From CAVQCX01 sp963711095 (lineage in GTDB: Bacteria > Pseudomonadota > Gammaproteobacteria > Chromatiales > Chromatiaceae): a stretch of 64,000 bases of DNA. The stretch covers positions 124,001 to 188,000 of the forward strand of contig CAVQCX010000010.1 of assembly GCA_963711095.1 (NCBI GenBank), in the 5' to 3' direction. Position numbers and translations under genes: made by a program. Positions 34,601 through 42,129 of the stretch are shown piece by piece; the first letter of the stretch is position 1; each line of letters begins with the position of its first letter. The notes under the pieces are model-generated. The model was not told where the DNA came from and did no database searches. It was given only the letters and a program-made list of their open reading frames with translations.

Positions 34601-35557
34601 GGGGCAACCACCGGGCGGTTGTCGGTGCCCGAGCAGGTGATCGAGCTGGTGCGCCGGCCGCTGCGCGTGGATGTGCCCAGGCAGACCCTGAGGGCTGCCC
34701 TCGGAGTGGAAGATGGCCAGACGGTGCCGATCCTGCGCGACCCCCGGGGCGCCGCCGAGGAGGCCGAGTCGGTGTTCTATTTCCCCGGCTGCGGCTCCGA
34801 GCGCCTGTTCAGCGACATCGGGCTCGCCACCATCGCCATGCTGTTCGAGACCGGCGCCCAGACCGTGCTGCCGCCCGGCTATCTGTGCTGCGGCTATCCC
34901 CAGACCTCGGCCGGCCAGGCCGAGCGCGGGCGTCAGATCACCCTGGAGAACCGGGTGCTGTTCCACCGCGTGGCCAACACCCTGAACTATCTGGATATCC
35001 GCACCGTGATCGTCTCCTGCGGTACCTGCATGGACCAGCTGCTGGAGTACGAGTTCGGGGAGATCTTCCCCGGTTGCCGACTGCTCGACATCCACGAGTA
35101 CCTCATGGAGAAGGGCATAGGCATGGATGCGGTGGAGGGTGTCCAGTACCTCTACCACGATCCCTGTCACACCCCGATGAAGACCTACAACCCGGTCCAG
35201 GTCGCCTCGAAACTGGTCGGTAAGCCGGTGCAGCTGTCCGATCGTTGCTGCGGCGAGGCCGGTACCCTGGGCACCGCCCGTCCGGACATCGCCAATCAGG
35301 TGCGTTTTCGCAAGGCCGAGGAGCTGCACGCCGGTATCCGCGCGCTCACCGGCAAGGACAAGGCGCGATCCGGCGAGGTCAAGCTGCTCACCTCCTGTCC
35401 AGCCTGCCAGCAGGGCCTTTCGCGCTACACGGACGAGACCGGGGTCAGGACCGACTACATCGTGGTCGAGCTGGCCCGACAGCGCCTGGGGGAGGGTTGG
35501 CAGGCAAGCTTTCTCGAGCGGGTGAAGCGCGGCGGGGTTGAGCGCGTGCTGCTGTGA
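31700..35557 (+). CDS. Giant FAD/Fe-S oxidoreductase (GlcD-GlpC-type fusion)
   Basis: A 1285-residue protein joining parts that are usually separate. A DUF3683-type N-terminus (IREIPYNYTSFSDREIVIRY) is followed by an FAD-binding PCMH domain (VIPRGGGTGYSGSAVPLD), an FAD-oxidase C domain with HMHAGDGNVHTN, two 4Fe-4S motifs (CLRCGKCKPKCMTHVP; CTVCHKCANPCPVD) and two cysteine-rich CCG domains (YFPGCGSERLF ... CCGYPQTSAG; YHDPCHTP ... CCGEAGTLG). This is the layout of D-2-hydroxyacid oxidases that pass electrons to quinone. It lies divergent from the 2-hydroxyacid dehydrogenase, which suggests linked substrates. Confidence 0.92.
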   Translation: MSAQHPHRIREIPYNYTSFSDREIVIRYLGEPMWQLIEELRGSRRTGRSARMLFEVLGDMWVITRNPYLQDDLLHDAARRSGLIGALRHRLDQFEARANANLMALELLAAARGAVQRFEDWLGGQTELRRRVARALGRVTRRDNIDFGGLARVSHATDATDWRVEMPFVVVAPDTEEEVAPVVRACIDCGLTVIPRGGGTGYSGSAVPLDANSAVINTEKLETLGPVEQLVLPGVEGAVATVRAGAGVVTRRVSELAERQGLAFAVDPTSQDASTIGGNVAMNAGGKKAVAWGTTLDNLSSWRMVTPEADWLEVERLDHNLGKIHEQARVRFRVTRYGPDGHTPKGEPELLEMPGAIFRRAGLGKDVTDKCLAGLPGVQKEGCDGLITSARFVLHRMPAHLRTVCLELFGTDLARSVPAIVEIKDYLDSLPDVLLSGLEHLDERYLRAIQYSTKAARRERPKMVLLADLAGDDERALGEAASQVVRLANARDGEGFVAVSPEARRRFWQERARTAAISAHTNAFKLNEDVVIPLERLADYSRGVERINIVQSMRNKLKVADELLACLAGDLAEARQSPDYEASAESTAILEAKRDAAREAVAQARGRWQLVLEHLDAPAEDHTQLLSGDETALIRPGDSLLDLLLRRDLVISYRREVRDRLAEIFRGQDLAPVRQRLRAIHARIRDSRLFVALHMHAGDGNVHTNIPVHSQDYEMLHEADRVVDQIMALARSLGGVISGEHGIGLTKMQYLDAEKIEAFADYKRRVDPEGHFNRGKLMPGSGLANAYTPSLRLVQQEAIILEESELGALNDDVRHCLRCGKCKPKCMTHVPRANLLYSPRNKILGTGLIIEAFLYEEQTRRGLSVRHFEEMNDVADHCTVCHKCANPCPVDIDFGDVTMRMRKILVERGKKRFNPGTWAAMGFLNVSDPRTVRLLRKVLAEWGFRGINLAHDVARRLGLLGRPRQVPGATTGRLSVPEQVIELVRRPLRVDVPRQTLRAALGVEDGQTVPILRDPRGAAEEAESVFYFPGCGSERLFSDIGLATIAMLFETGAQTVLPPGYLCCGYPQTSAGQAERGRQITLENRVLFHRVANTLNYLDIRTVIVSCGTCMDQLLEYEFGEIFPGCRLLDIHEYLMEKGIGMDAVEGVQYLYHDPCHTPMKTYNPVQVASKLVGKPVQLSDRCCGEAGTLGTARPDIANQVRFRKAEELHAGIRALTGKDKARSGEVKLLTSCPACQQGLSRYTDETGVRTDYIVVELARQRLGEGWQASFLERVKRGGVERVLL

Positions 35558-35631
35558 TGCCGGCACCCGGGCCCGGGCGTCCGGCACCTATACTTCACAC
35601 AATAAATCGAGTCATGGAGGGTCGAGATCCC

Positions 35632-36714
35632 ATGGGCCCCCTACGCCAGGCCTGGCGGTTCACGACCCGGGTCCTGCTGCTGGTGCTGGCGGTCTCCGCC
35701 GGCGCCGCGCCGCCCGGGGTCGCAGCGGGCACTCCGGCCGACGACGGCTACCACCGGGCGCTGTGGGTGGACGGCCGGCACGACAGCTGGTACACGGAAT
35801 GGTGGTACTTCAACGTCTGCGACGCCGGGAGCGGGGTGCAGGCGATCTTCAGCTACTTCATCAGCAACCCCACGGATCTGCGGGGGCTGGGACAGGTCCA
35901 GATGGTCGCCTCGGCGTACACGCCAGACGGTGTCGTCAGCGCCATCGATCTCTACCCCCTGAGCGCGTTCGCAGCGAGTGCCGCCCAGGCGGACGTCGCT
36001 ATAGGCACCAACACCGCACATATTCAGAACGATGGCAGCTACCTGATCTCCGGGGCCAGCCGGGACCAGCGCCTTGCGTGGAATCTCGTTTACACGCCCG
36101 AGTCCGCGCCCTGGCCCGCTGCCGATCGGTTGACTGTCGGGCGCCTTCCCTGGGAGCGGATGTCCTGGCTGGTCGAGATGCCGCGCGCCCGGGTCGTCGG
36201 CGAGCTCAGTGTGGATGGCCGCCGCTACGCCATCGACGCACCCGGCTACCACGACCACAACTGGGGCGAGTGGATTCCGACCGACGGGCTGTGGAACTGG
36301 GCCCAATTCTCCGACGAGCGTCTCGATCTGGAGGTCGGCGACTTCATCGGCAAGCCGGTCGGTGTAGTCAGCCTGGCCCTCGACGGCGAGCGCAGTGTTT
36401 TCGGCCCGGATCAATACCGGCTCAGTCACACGCGCTGGGCCTGGGACCCGCAGAATCGCCTCTTCTATCCGTCTGAGTCCCGGCTCACTGCCGACAACGG
36501 GAGCCTCCGGGTCGAGGTCAGCATGGCGGTCCTGCAGGACGGGCCGCTGCGGGGCGACCTACCGCTCCCGCTCAAGGATCTCATCATCTATGAGCAGCCC
36601 GCCGCCTACCAGGGCCGGGTCTTGGAGCGGCGGTCCGGCCCGGACGCGCGCTGGCGTGTGAAGGCTTGGATACAGGGGACGGGCTTCAAGGAGTGGACCG
36701 CAAAGCACTATTAG
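35632..36714 (+). CDS. CrtC/AttH-like lipocalin-domain protein
   Basis: A 360-residue exported protein. An N-terminal hydrophobic stretch (VLLLVLAVSAGAAPPGVAAG) looks like a signal. The motif SWYTEWWYFN near residue 45 and GYHDHNWGEWIPTDGLWNW near 205 are hallmarks of the tandem-lipocalin family that includes hydroxyneurosporene synthase (CrtC) and AttH. Carotenoid hydration is possible in a phototroph, but no carotenoid genes flank it, so I do not assign crtC. The ATG at 35632 follows GGAGG by about ten bases. Confidence 0.8.
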   Translation: MGPLRQAWRFTTRVLLLVLAVSAGAAPPGVAAGTPADDGYHRALWVDGRHDSWYTEWWYFNVCDAGSGVQAIFSYFISNPTDLRGLGQVQMVASAYTPDGVVSAIDLYPLSAFAASAAQADVAIGTNTAHIQNDGSYLISGASRDQRLAWNLVYTPESAPWPAADRLTVGRLPWERMSWLVEMPRARVVGELSVDGRRYAIDAPGYHDHNWGEWIPTDGLWNWAQFSDERLDLEVGDFIGKPVGVVSLALDGERSVFGPDQYRLSHTRWAWDPQNRLFYPSESRLTADNGSLRVEVSMAVLQDGPLRGDLPLPLKDLIIYEQPAAYQGRVLERRSGPDARWRVKAWIQGTGFKEWTAKHY

Positions 36715-36745
36715 CGCGCCTGCGGCGCGCCGATGCCAGCGGTCA

Positions 36746-37387
36746 TCACCCGGGGGCCGAGCGGCGGGCCGGCCCTAGCGTCCCCCCGGAAACGCGTATC
36801 TCGACGGGGATCGGCTGAGCCGGCTCGGCGGTGGCGCGCAGCTGGGCGACGCTGACGCTGAAGCTGGGCGGCGCGGCCAGGCTCCACTTGCTGCAGCCGT
36901 AGAAGTCCAGCTCCTCCGGCACTGAAGGGAAGCGCCCGCAGTTGAAATAGCGCCAGTAGAAGCTGCCGTAGCCTTGGCAGTGGCCGTTCTCGCTGCTCAG
37001 CATGGGGCAGGCGTGGCCCAGGGGCTTGCAGCAGTTGGCGCAGTCGCCGCACGAGCGCCCGTGCGGCCAGTCGCTGCGGCGGGTAGCCAGGGCCGGGTCC
37101 GGGGCGCAGCGTGGCTCGGCGGTCAGCGGGACGGCGAACATGAACGCCTTGCCGGTGCTCAGCATGGCGTAGAACAGCTTCAGACCATGCGGCAGCAGGC
37201 CCAGTCCCGGTTTCAGATGTCTCCAGAAACGCCAGTCACCCAAGAAGCACCAGGTCATCAGCGGCGCGGTGACAAAGCCGCCAACCAGGGTCAGGACCGA
37301 AAGCACCATATACGCGATGAAGAGGATGCGGGCGACGGCCCAGCGCAGTCGCTGGGCGGCTGTGGGTGGAAGGCTCGCTTGTGGCAT
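36746..37387 (-). CDS. Membrane-anchored CxxCxxCC (YkgJ-like) protein
   Basis: A 213-residue protein with two hydrophobic segments at about residues 18-50 and a cysteine-rich region near 110-165: CGDCANCCKP, HACPMLSSENGHCQGYG and FNCGRFP. The CxxCxxCC core is the signature of the YkgJ zinc/iron-chelating family. Here it is tied to a membrane anchor. Function unknown; metal or Fe-S handling is an inference. It is divergent from dsbB. Confidence 0.7.
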   Translation of the reverse strand: MPQASLPPTAAQRLRWAVARILFIAYMVLSVLTLVGGFVTAPLMTWCFLGDWRFWRHLKPGLGLLPHGLKLFYAMLSTGKAFMFAVPLTAEPRCAPDPALATRRSDWPHGRSCGDCANCCKPLGHACPMLSSENGHCQGYGSFYWRYFNCGRFPSVPEELDFYGCSKWSLAAPPSFSVSVAQLRATAEPAQPIPVEIRVSGGTLGPARRSAPG

Positions 37388-37551
37388 GAACGATTCCTGT
37401 CGGAGGCTCTATACTGCGCTCGTTTCCGAGGTTGCGTGCGGGTACGCCTAGGATACAGGAGCAGCCGCCATATGGTCAGCCAAATGCGACGCGGGGGGAA
37501 GTCCACCGGCTCCCGCGGCGAAGGTTTCGTCGATCCGAGGTCAACAGCCAG

Positions 37552-38064
37552 ATGATTACGTCACGATCTGCATGGGGGGCATTCGCGGCCTCGGCCCTGG
37601 GCTTGGAGGGTGCCGCGGCGTATTTCCAATATGGCCTGCATCTCGAGCCCTGTGTCCTGTGCATCTACCAGCGCACGGCCGTTCTTGGCCTGCTCATCGC
37701 CGCTCTGATCGGCCTGATCGCCCTGGCTCGGCGCTGGCTGCGTGCATTGGCCTACGCGCTCTGGGGCGTCAGTGCCGGCTGGGGCCTGTCTCTGGCGGCG
37801 AAGCAGGCCGGCATCCAGCTCGGGGTGATCAAGCCGGCGCTCGGCTGCAGCTTCGACGCGGACTTTCCGAGCTGGGCCAAGCTCGACCAGTGGCTGCCCT
37901 GGATGTTTCGCCCGACCGGGTACTGCGACGAGATCCAGTGGCAGTTTCTGGGCCTGAGCATGTCTCAGTGGATGGTCGGCATCTTCGTGGCCTACCTGAT
38001 TGCGCTGGCCATGGTGCTCCTGGCCGAGATCCGCTCATCGGCGCGCGGCGTCAGCAGGCTATGA
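37552..38064 (+). CDS. dsbB: Disulfide bond formation protein B
   Basis: A 170-residue inner-membrane quinone reductase that reoxidises DsbA. Four membrane spans are visible. The first periplasmic loop carries CVLC (HLEPCVLCIYQRTAVLGL) and the second carries a widely spaced pair, LGCSFDADFPSW and GYCDEIQW. The ATG at 37552 is used; the open frame upstream is not protein-like. Length is normal. Confidence 0.94.
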   Translation: MITSRSAWGAFAASALGLEGAAAYFQYGLHLEPCVLCIYQRTAVLGLLIAALIGLIALARRWLRALAYALWGVSAGWGLSLAAKQAGIQLGVIKPALGCSFDADFPSWAKLDQWLPWMFRPTGYCDEIQWQFLGLSMSQWMVGIFVAYLIALAMVLLAEIRSSARGVSRL

Positions 38065-38117
38065 GCGCGGGCCCGCCCCGGCCGAGCCGGCCTCCCTGTA
38101 TCCCGAGGGTGTAGACC

Positions 38118-38501
38118 ATGCGAATCCTTCATACCATGCTGCGCGTGGGCGACCTCGAGCGCTCCATCCACTTCTACACCGAGGTCCTGGGCATGAGGCT
38201 GCTGCGCCGCAAGGACTACCCCGAGGGCAATTTTACGCTGGCCTTTCTCGGTTATGGCGCGGAGTCAGAGCAGGCCGCGATAGAGCTCACGTATAACTGG
38301 GGCGTGGAGCAGTACGATCTGGGCACCGGTTACGGCCACCTCGCTCTGGAGGTGGACGATGTCTATCGGGCCGCCGAGGAGATCAAGCGTCGCGGTGGCA
38401 AGGTGGTCCGTGAGGCGGGGCCGATGAACGCCGGCACGACGATCATCGCCTTGGTGCAGGATCCGGACGGCTATCCCGTTGAGCTCATCGGGGCCCGCTG
38501 A
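38118..38501 (+). CDS. gloA: Lactoylglutathione lyase (glyoxalase I)
   Basis: A 127-residue metal-dependent enzyme isomerising the methylglyoxal-glutathione adduct to S-lactoylglutathione. It begins MRILHTMLRVGDLERSIHFY (metal ligand His5) and shows LGYG, ELTYNWGVEQYDLGTGYGHL (metal ligand His74) and the C-terminal QDPDGYPVELI (metal ligand Glu). Length fits the nickel-dependent bacterial type. Confidence 0.96.
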   Translation: MRILHTMLRVGDLERSIHFYTEVLGMRLLRRKDYPEGNFTLAFLGYGAESEQAAIELTYNWGVEQYDLGTGYGHLALEVDDVYRAAEEIKRRGGKVVREAGPMNAGTTIIALVQDPDGYPVELIGAR

Positions 38502-38735
38502 GCGCCCCTGGCGGACCCGAGCTCGGGGGCGAGGGCGCGAAACGGGGCCGGCCCCCGACCGGCGCGGCGGCGGCGCCGCTCGACTGTGTCTCGGAGCACG
38601 CCGGCGCCTTGGGTCATAGAGTGCTTTGGTCGATCGGGGTGCGCCGCCTGCGCCACGGGGCGACGGATTGCCGAGCCGCCCGGGCTCGCGCCATGGCGCG
38701 ACCTCATCCCCCGCAGGGTCTAACAGGAGCCGTCG

Positions 38736-38954
38736 ATGAAAAAGGGCCCCGGCTTGTTGCTGTTGATTGTCGCTGCAGTGATCGCATGGCAGCTATGGCG
38801 GTGCAGCCCCGATCGACCGACGACCTATGGCTCCCCCGCAGCGCCAGGGGCTGCGGGGGAGAGCAGCTCGGCGCCGCCGCCCACGCCCGAGGAGGAGGCG
38901 GCGCGGCGGGCGCGCATCGAAAGTGCGCTCCGCGGGGGCGCGGGACGGCTCTGA
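38736..38954 (+). CDS. Small single-span membrane protein
   Basis: A 72-residue protein: MKKGPGLLLLIVAAVIAWQL gives one N-terminal membrane segment, followed by a Ser/Pro-rich and then Glu/Arg-rich tail (TPEEEAARRARIESALRG). AGGAG lies six bases before the ATG. No family recognised. Other open frames overlap it, but the signal, start context and composition favour this one. Confidence 0.55.
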   Translation: MKKGPGLLLLIVAAVIAWQLWRCSPDRPTTYGSPAAPGAAGESSSAPPPTPEEEAARRARIESALRGGAGRL

Positions 38955-39217
38955 CCAGGCATGCCCCTTGCCAGCCGGGCGGCGGTCCCCATTCCTGGGC
39001 CGCACGGTTGGGGGTGCCCCCCCATCCGTGTTACTCTGGCGGTTATTTTGTATCAGATGCGTCCCGAGACGAGTCATTCCGGGGCGCTTCAGGCTCGCCT
39101 GGGCTCTTCAGGCCCGGAGGTCAGGGGCGCAGCAGCCGAGCCAAGCCGCTTTCGACAGACCGGCGCCCGAGCCGGCGCATTTCGAGCAGTCACGACCACC
39201 ACGGAGACATCGCGGGT

Positions 39218-39511
39218 ATGCAAGCCACACAGCTCAAGATCCTGGATATTGCCGAGAGTACTGTCGCAGAGCCGAGCAGCACCGGGTTGCGCTACCAGGT
39301 CGCGTCCGTGGACAAGACGGCGGGGCCGGCCGGCTCGGACGGCGACGACTGGTACTGCTACGTGCTCAAAGGCGGACGCTCCCCGATCAGGGGCTGGCGA
39401 CGGGGCACCCTCCATGAGGTCCAGGCCTACGCTGGACGCTGCGCTGATGAGCTCAACGAGCGCTCCAGCGGCAAGCGGCGCTCGCCCTGGGCGCCCCAGC
39501 GGTCGAAATAG
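39218..39511 (+). CDS. Hypothetical 97-residue protein
   Basis: Begins MQATQLKILDIAESTVAEPS and has a compact central part with YQVASVDKTAG, DDWYCYVLKGGRSPI and RRGTLHEVQAYAGRCADELN, ending in a basic tail. The codon usage and the amphipathic C-terminal helix are protein-like. I do not recognise the family. The ribosome binding site is weak. A strong terminator about 90 bases downstream could also end its transcript, though that terminator is better placed for the opposite strand. Confidence 0.6.
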   Translation: MQATQLKILDIAESTVAEPSSTGLRYQVASVDKTAGPAGSDGDDWYCYVLKGGRSPIRGWRRGTLHEVQAYAGRCADELNERSSGKRRSPWAPQRSK

Positions 39512-39601
39512 CGCGCCCGCCGCCTGATCGGTCGAGCGTTTGCAACGCTCCATCCCCGAAGCTGTACCCCGACACCTGAGGCGCCTCGCTGGGGGCGCAA
39601 C

Positions 39602-39638
39602 AAAAAAGGCCGGGCCGAATCGTTTCGGCCCGGCCTTT
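39602..39638 (-). terminator. Strong bidirectional terminator after the sulfur globule gene
   Basis: GGCCGGGCCGAA (39608-39619) pairs perfectly with TTCGGCCCGGCC (39624-39635) over a 4-nt loop. On the minus strand six T follow, placing it 45 bases after the sulfur globule stop. On the plus strand only three T follow. Confidence 0.9.
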
Positions 39639-39682
39639 CCCTGCCATCGAATCACGTCCGGACGCTGCCGGACGCGCTCTGT

Positions 39683-40081
39683 TTACTTGGTGGCAGGGGC
39701 CGCAGGGGCCGCGGGAGCAGCGGGCGCGGCGTAAGCGCCCGGATAACCGCCGTAGGCGCCCGGATAACCGCCGTAGGCGCCCGGATAACCGCCGTAGGCG
39801 CCCGGGTAGCCGCCGTAGGGGCCGCCCCAGCCGCCGTACGGATAGCCGCCGTAGCCGTAGCCGTAGCCCCGGCCATAGCCGCGCCCGTAGCCGGAGCCGG
39901 AGCCGTGGCCGCTCATCGACATGTCGAAGTCGCCGCTGCCCCAGCCGTCGCCCATCCAGTCGTCACCGTAGCCCCCACCATTGTTCCAGGGGCCACCGCC
40001 CCACCAGGCGTTGGCGTTGAAGGACACGCCGGCGAGGCCGACCAGTGCCGCAAGACCTGCGGTTTTGATCATTTTGGTCAT
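39683..40081 (-). CDS. Sulfur globule protein (Gly/Tyr-rich, exported)
   Basis: A 132-residue structural protein of the type that coats periplasmic sulfur globules in Chromatiaceae. A signal peptide ends at FNANA; the mature part opens WWGGGPWNNGGGYGDDWMG, typical of Sgp proteins, continues with GYGRGYGRGYGYGYGG and four GGYPGAY repeats, and ends in Ala/Pro (APAAPAAPAAPATK). AGGAAGGG lies just before the ATG at 40081. It is a single-gene unit ended by a strong terminator, consistent with high expression. Which Sgp paralogue it is (A, B, C or D) cannot be said. Confidence 0.85.
   Translation of the reverse strand: MTKMIKTAGLAALVGLAGVSFNANAWWGGGPWNNGGGYGDDWMGDGWGSGDFDMSMSGHGSGSGYGRGYGRGYGYGYGGYPYGGWGGPYGGYPGAYGGYPGAYGGYPGAYGGYPGAYAAPAAPAAPAAPATK
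39735..39818. repeat. 21-bp tandem repeat in the sulfur globule gene
   Basis: Four adjacent 21-bp units (gcgcccggataaccgccgta plus g) encode GGYPGAY. The first three are identical and the fourth differs by two bases, which implies recent duplication. Confidence 0.9.
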
Positions 40082-40497
40082 ATTACCCTTCCTGTTGCTA
40101 TAGAGGTCGAATTGACAAGATTCCGCGAACAGAATCTCCCGGCGGGAGACGCTGGCTGCCCGCTCTCCAGCTGGCGAAGAGAGGACTATCCGGGACGAGC
40201 CGCGCGTCACGTGTCTCACGGCGACCCCAGGGGGGGGCCAGGCATCCATGGGCACGCAGGTACGGGCCGAGGGCCCCAGCTAATACGGCTCATCACGTCT
40301 GCTTAGCGCAAATCCGGCTTTCCGCCGGGAGGCCGAGTCGAGCGCCGACCCCGGACGGCCTCGCGAGTATATCGGACTAATGAGCTGGCAACACAGGTTT
40401 TTCTGGGCCGGGGCAGGCCGCCGTGCGTCGAGGACGATTGGCCGGGGCTGGCTCCCCTGGGGGTGCCCGCAATCGGCCCGCCGCTTGGCGCGATGGA
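40082..40497. other. Upstream region of the sulfur globule gene
   Basis: About 416 bases between sgp and the DsrC-like gene, with no convincing gene. It contains a 6-bp palindrome AGATTC-N8-GAATCT at 40118-40137, about 40 bases before the sgp start, which could be an operator; no clear -35/-10 pair was found. Confidence 0.4.
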
Positions 40498-40797
40498 TCA
40501 GACGCACCCGGTCGGCTTGGGCAGGCCGCCATACTTGGTGATAGGCTTCATCGGCCCGGTCTTCCAGATCTTGAAGAGCAGTTTCTGGTCCTCGCCCAGA
40601 TACTTGGCGAACTTGCGAATCGGCGGTACCACCGACTCCTCATCGTAGTACTCCCGGGCCTTGACGATCTGGCCCCACATGGCGTCGTCGATCGCCACGC
40701 CGTCGGCCTCCGCCATGGCGCGCCCGATCTCGGGCGTCCAATCGCCCATGTTGACCAGGTAACCGTCTCCGTCTCTGTCTGGTATCTGCACGCTCAT
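40498..40797 (-). CDS. DsrC/TusE-family sulfur carrier protein
   Basis: A 99-residue member of the DsrC/TusE/RspA family, which carries sulfur on a C-terminal cysteine. The C-terminus PKPTGCV holds the conserved penultimate cysteine (Cys98). The second cysteine, 11 residues earlier in true DsrC, is absent; the position falls in MKPITKYGG. This single-cysteine form resembles TusE (tRNA 2-thiouridine relay) or DsrC paralogues rather than the DsrAB partner. GGGAG lies seven bases before the ATG at 40797. It is transcribed alone, away from any dsr operon in this window. Confidence 0.88.
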   Translation of the reverse strand: MSVQIPDRDGDGYLVNMGDWTPEIGRAMAEADGVAIDDAMWGQIVKAREYYDEESVVPPIRKFAKYLGEDQKLLFKIWKTGPMKPITKYGGLPKPTGCV

Positions 40798-40914
40798 CAC
40801 CACACTCCCACAAAACCAAGTTGAAGAATAAGGTATTGATCCAAGCAGAATTAGGCCGACCGACGGGATTTAAACCATCAGGATTACGAGGATACGCCGG
40901 GATTGGCGGACCGC

Positions 40915-41652
40915 TCAGCGCAGCCAGCCGCCCACCACCTGAACCGGCGCGGGTGTGCCTGCCGATTGGACCCAGGCAACCACCGCGCCACGCGCTGGCT
41001 CCGGCCGGACTCGGGGCAAGGCGAGGGTCCACTCGGGCGCGTCCCCTGCCCGTGCCTGGGGGGCGCCTGCCCAGCCGAGCACCACAAAGTCTTCGGCCAG
41101 GGAGCGCCCGCGGTTTTCGCCGGCGCGGACCGCGGTGTGAATGCCGCTGCCGAGCAGTGCCAGGTGCGCCTGCCAGGGCCCGGCTCCGGCGCCCCTTCCC
41201 GGCACAAATCGAACCCGAGCCTCGGACCCGTTCAGCTCAATACGGAGCTTACCGGGCACGCCTGTAGCGATCGGGAGCGCGGCGCCCTGCCGCCAGTCGA
41301 GCCACTCCTTCCCCGCCACCAGAACCCCGGGCGTGTAAACGACCCGCAGCGCGCCGGCGCGTCGGTAGTCCTCCTGCCGGGCGTCGAATCGGCGCGAAGA
41401 GAAGACATCCTGCCAGCCCAAATCGTTCCAATAGGCCACGTGCCAGGCCATGGGAGCGAAGTCGCGCCAGAGCCCCGGATCGGCGACGAGCCCGCTTAGC
41501 CACCGCTCGGCGGGGGGGCAGCTGCTGCAACCTTCGGAGGTAAACAACTCCACCGAGCTGACCGCTTGCGGGCCGCTCTCGAGCACCACCGGCTCGGCCT
41601 GCGCTATGCAGACCCAGAGTCCCAGCAAGCACCCCAGCATAGCAGGTCTCAT
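40915..41652 (-). CDS. DUF1223 thioredoxin-like secreted protein
   Basis: A 245-residue exported protein (signal MLGCLLGLWVCIAQAEP). The family motif VELFTSEGCSSCPPAERWL is near residue 34, with a CxxC pair in a thioredoxin-like position; AWHVAYWNDLGWQDVFSS and YTPGVLVAG follow, as usual for DUF1223. Function unknown; thiol redox work in the periplasm is an inference. Confidence 0.9.
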   Translation of the reverse strand: MRPAMLGCLLGLWVCIAQAEPVVLESGPQAVSSVELFTSEGCSSCPPAERWLSGLVADPGLWRDFAPMAWHVAYWNDLGWQDVFSSRRFDARQEDYRRAGALRVVYTPGVLVAGKEWLDWRQGAALPIATGVPGKLRIELNGSEARVRFVPGRGAGAGPWQAHLALLGSGIHTAVRAGENRGRSLAEDFVVLGWAGAPQARAGDAPEWTLALPRVRPEPARGAVVAWVQSAGTPAPVQVVGGWLR

Positions 41653-41859
41653 ATCCAGATCTCCAAGCGGTTGAGGAGCAAGGCGGTTGCCAGTATCCTG
41701 ACCGGATCGCGCCGCGCTATCTTTCAGGGTCGGACCTCCGGGCGCGCCGGTCTGGTCAGCGCCCGATCTGCTGAGGTAAGCTCTCGCTCAGCACTGGGGG
41801 CGGCCGCAGGGGCCGCTCGGGGGGCCCGACCCGGCCCGATCGCTCGGGGGCTTGCAGGG

Positions 41860-42129
41860 GTGGAATGGAAGAAACGGGGTATTCAGCTCAAGTCACTGAG
41901 ACCGGACGATCCGGGGCATCTCATGTTGTGCGAGGAGGTAGTCCGATTGTCTTCGTTGGGCGATGAGCCGTTCCTCGATGCTTTGGAAGACGAGCCGATC
42001 GAGGAGGATCCGCCCCTCGACCTGCCCGAGCTGATCCGGAAAGAGCTCGAAGCGGCCCTCCGGCTACTCGACGACGCGATCGCGAGTGCGGGATCGGACG
42101 CCACGCACGAGACCGACGGGCAGCCCTGA
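41860..42129 (+). CDS. Hypothetical acidic 89-residue protein
   Basis: Starts at a GTG (VEWKKRGIQLKSLRPDDPGH) and is strongly acidic in the middle (LDALEDEPIEEDPPLDLPEL) with a C-terminal helix IRKELEAALRLLDDAIASAG. No family recognised. The start could instead be the ATG at 41923. It is supported only by its protein-like composition. Confidence 0.45.
   Translation: MEWKKRGIQLKSLRPDDPGHLMLCEEVVRLSSLGDEPFLDALEDEPIEEDPPLDLPELIRKELEAALRLLDDAIASAGSDATHETDGQP

Noticed and set aside
32003..35587. A 1194-codon minus-strand frame over the giant oxidoreductase
   Set aside because: Antisense shadow of a gene with clear FAD, Fe-S and CCG motifs.
38609..39511. A 300-codon plus-strand frame across the small membrane-protein gene
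   Set aside because: Only its last 97 codons are protein-like and begin at their own ATG; the upstream part is GC-bias read-through.
39735..39818. Glycine-rich gene as an RNA-binding or silk-like contaminant
   Set aside because: The signal peptide, WWGGGPWNN start and Ala/Pro end match sulfur globule proteins, and strong bacterial signals flank it.
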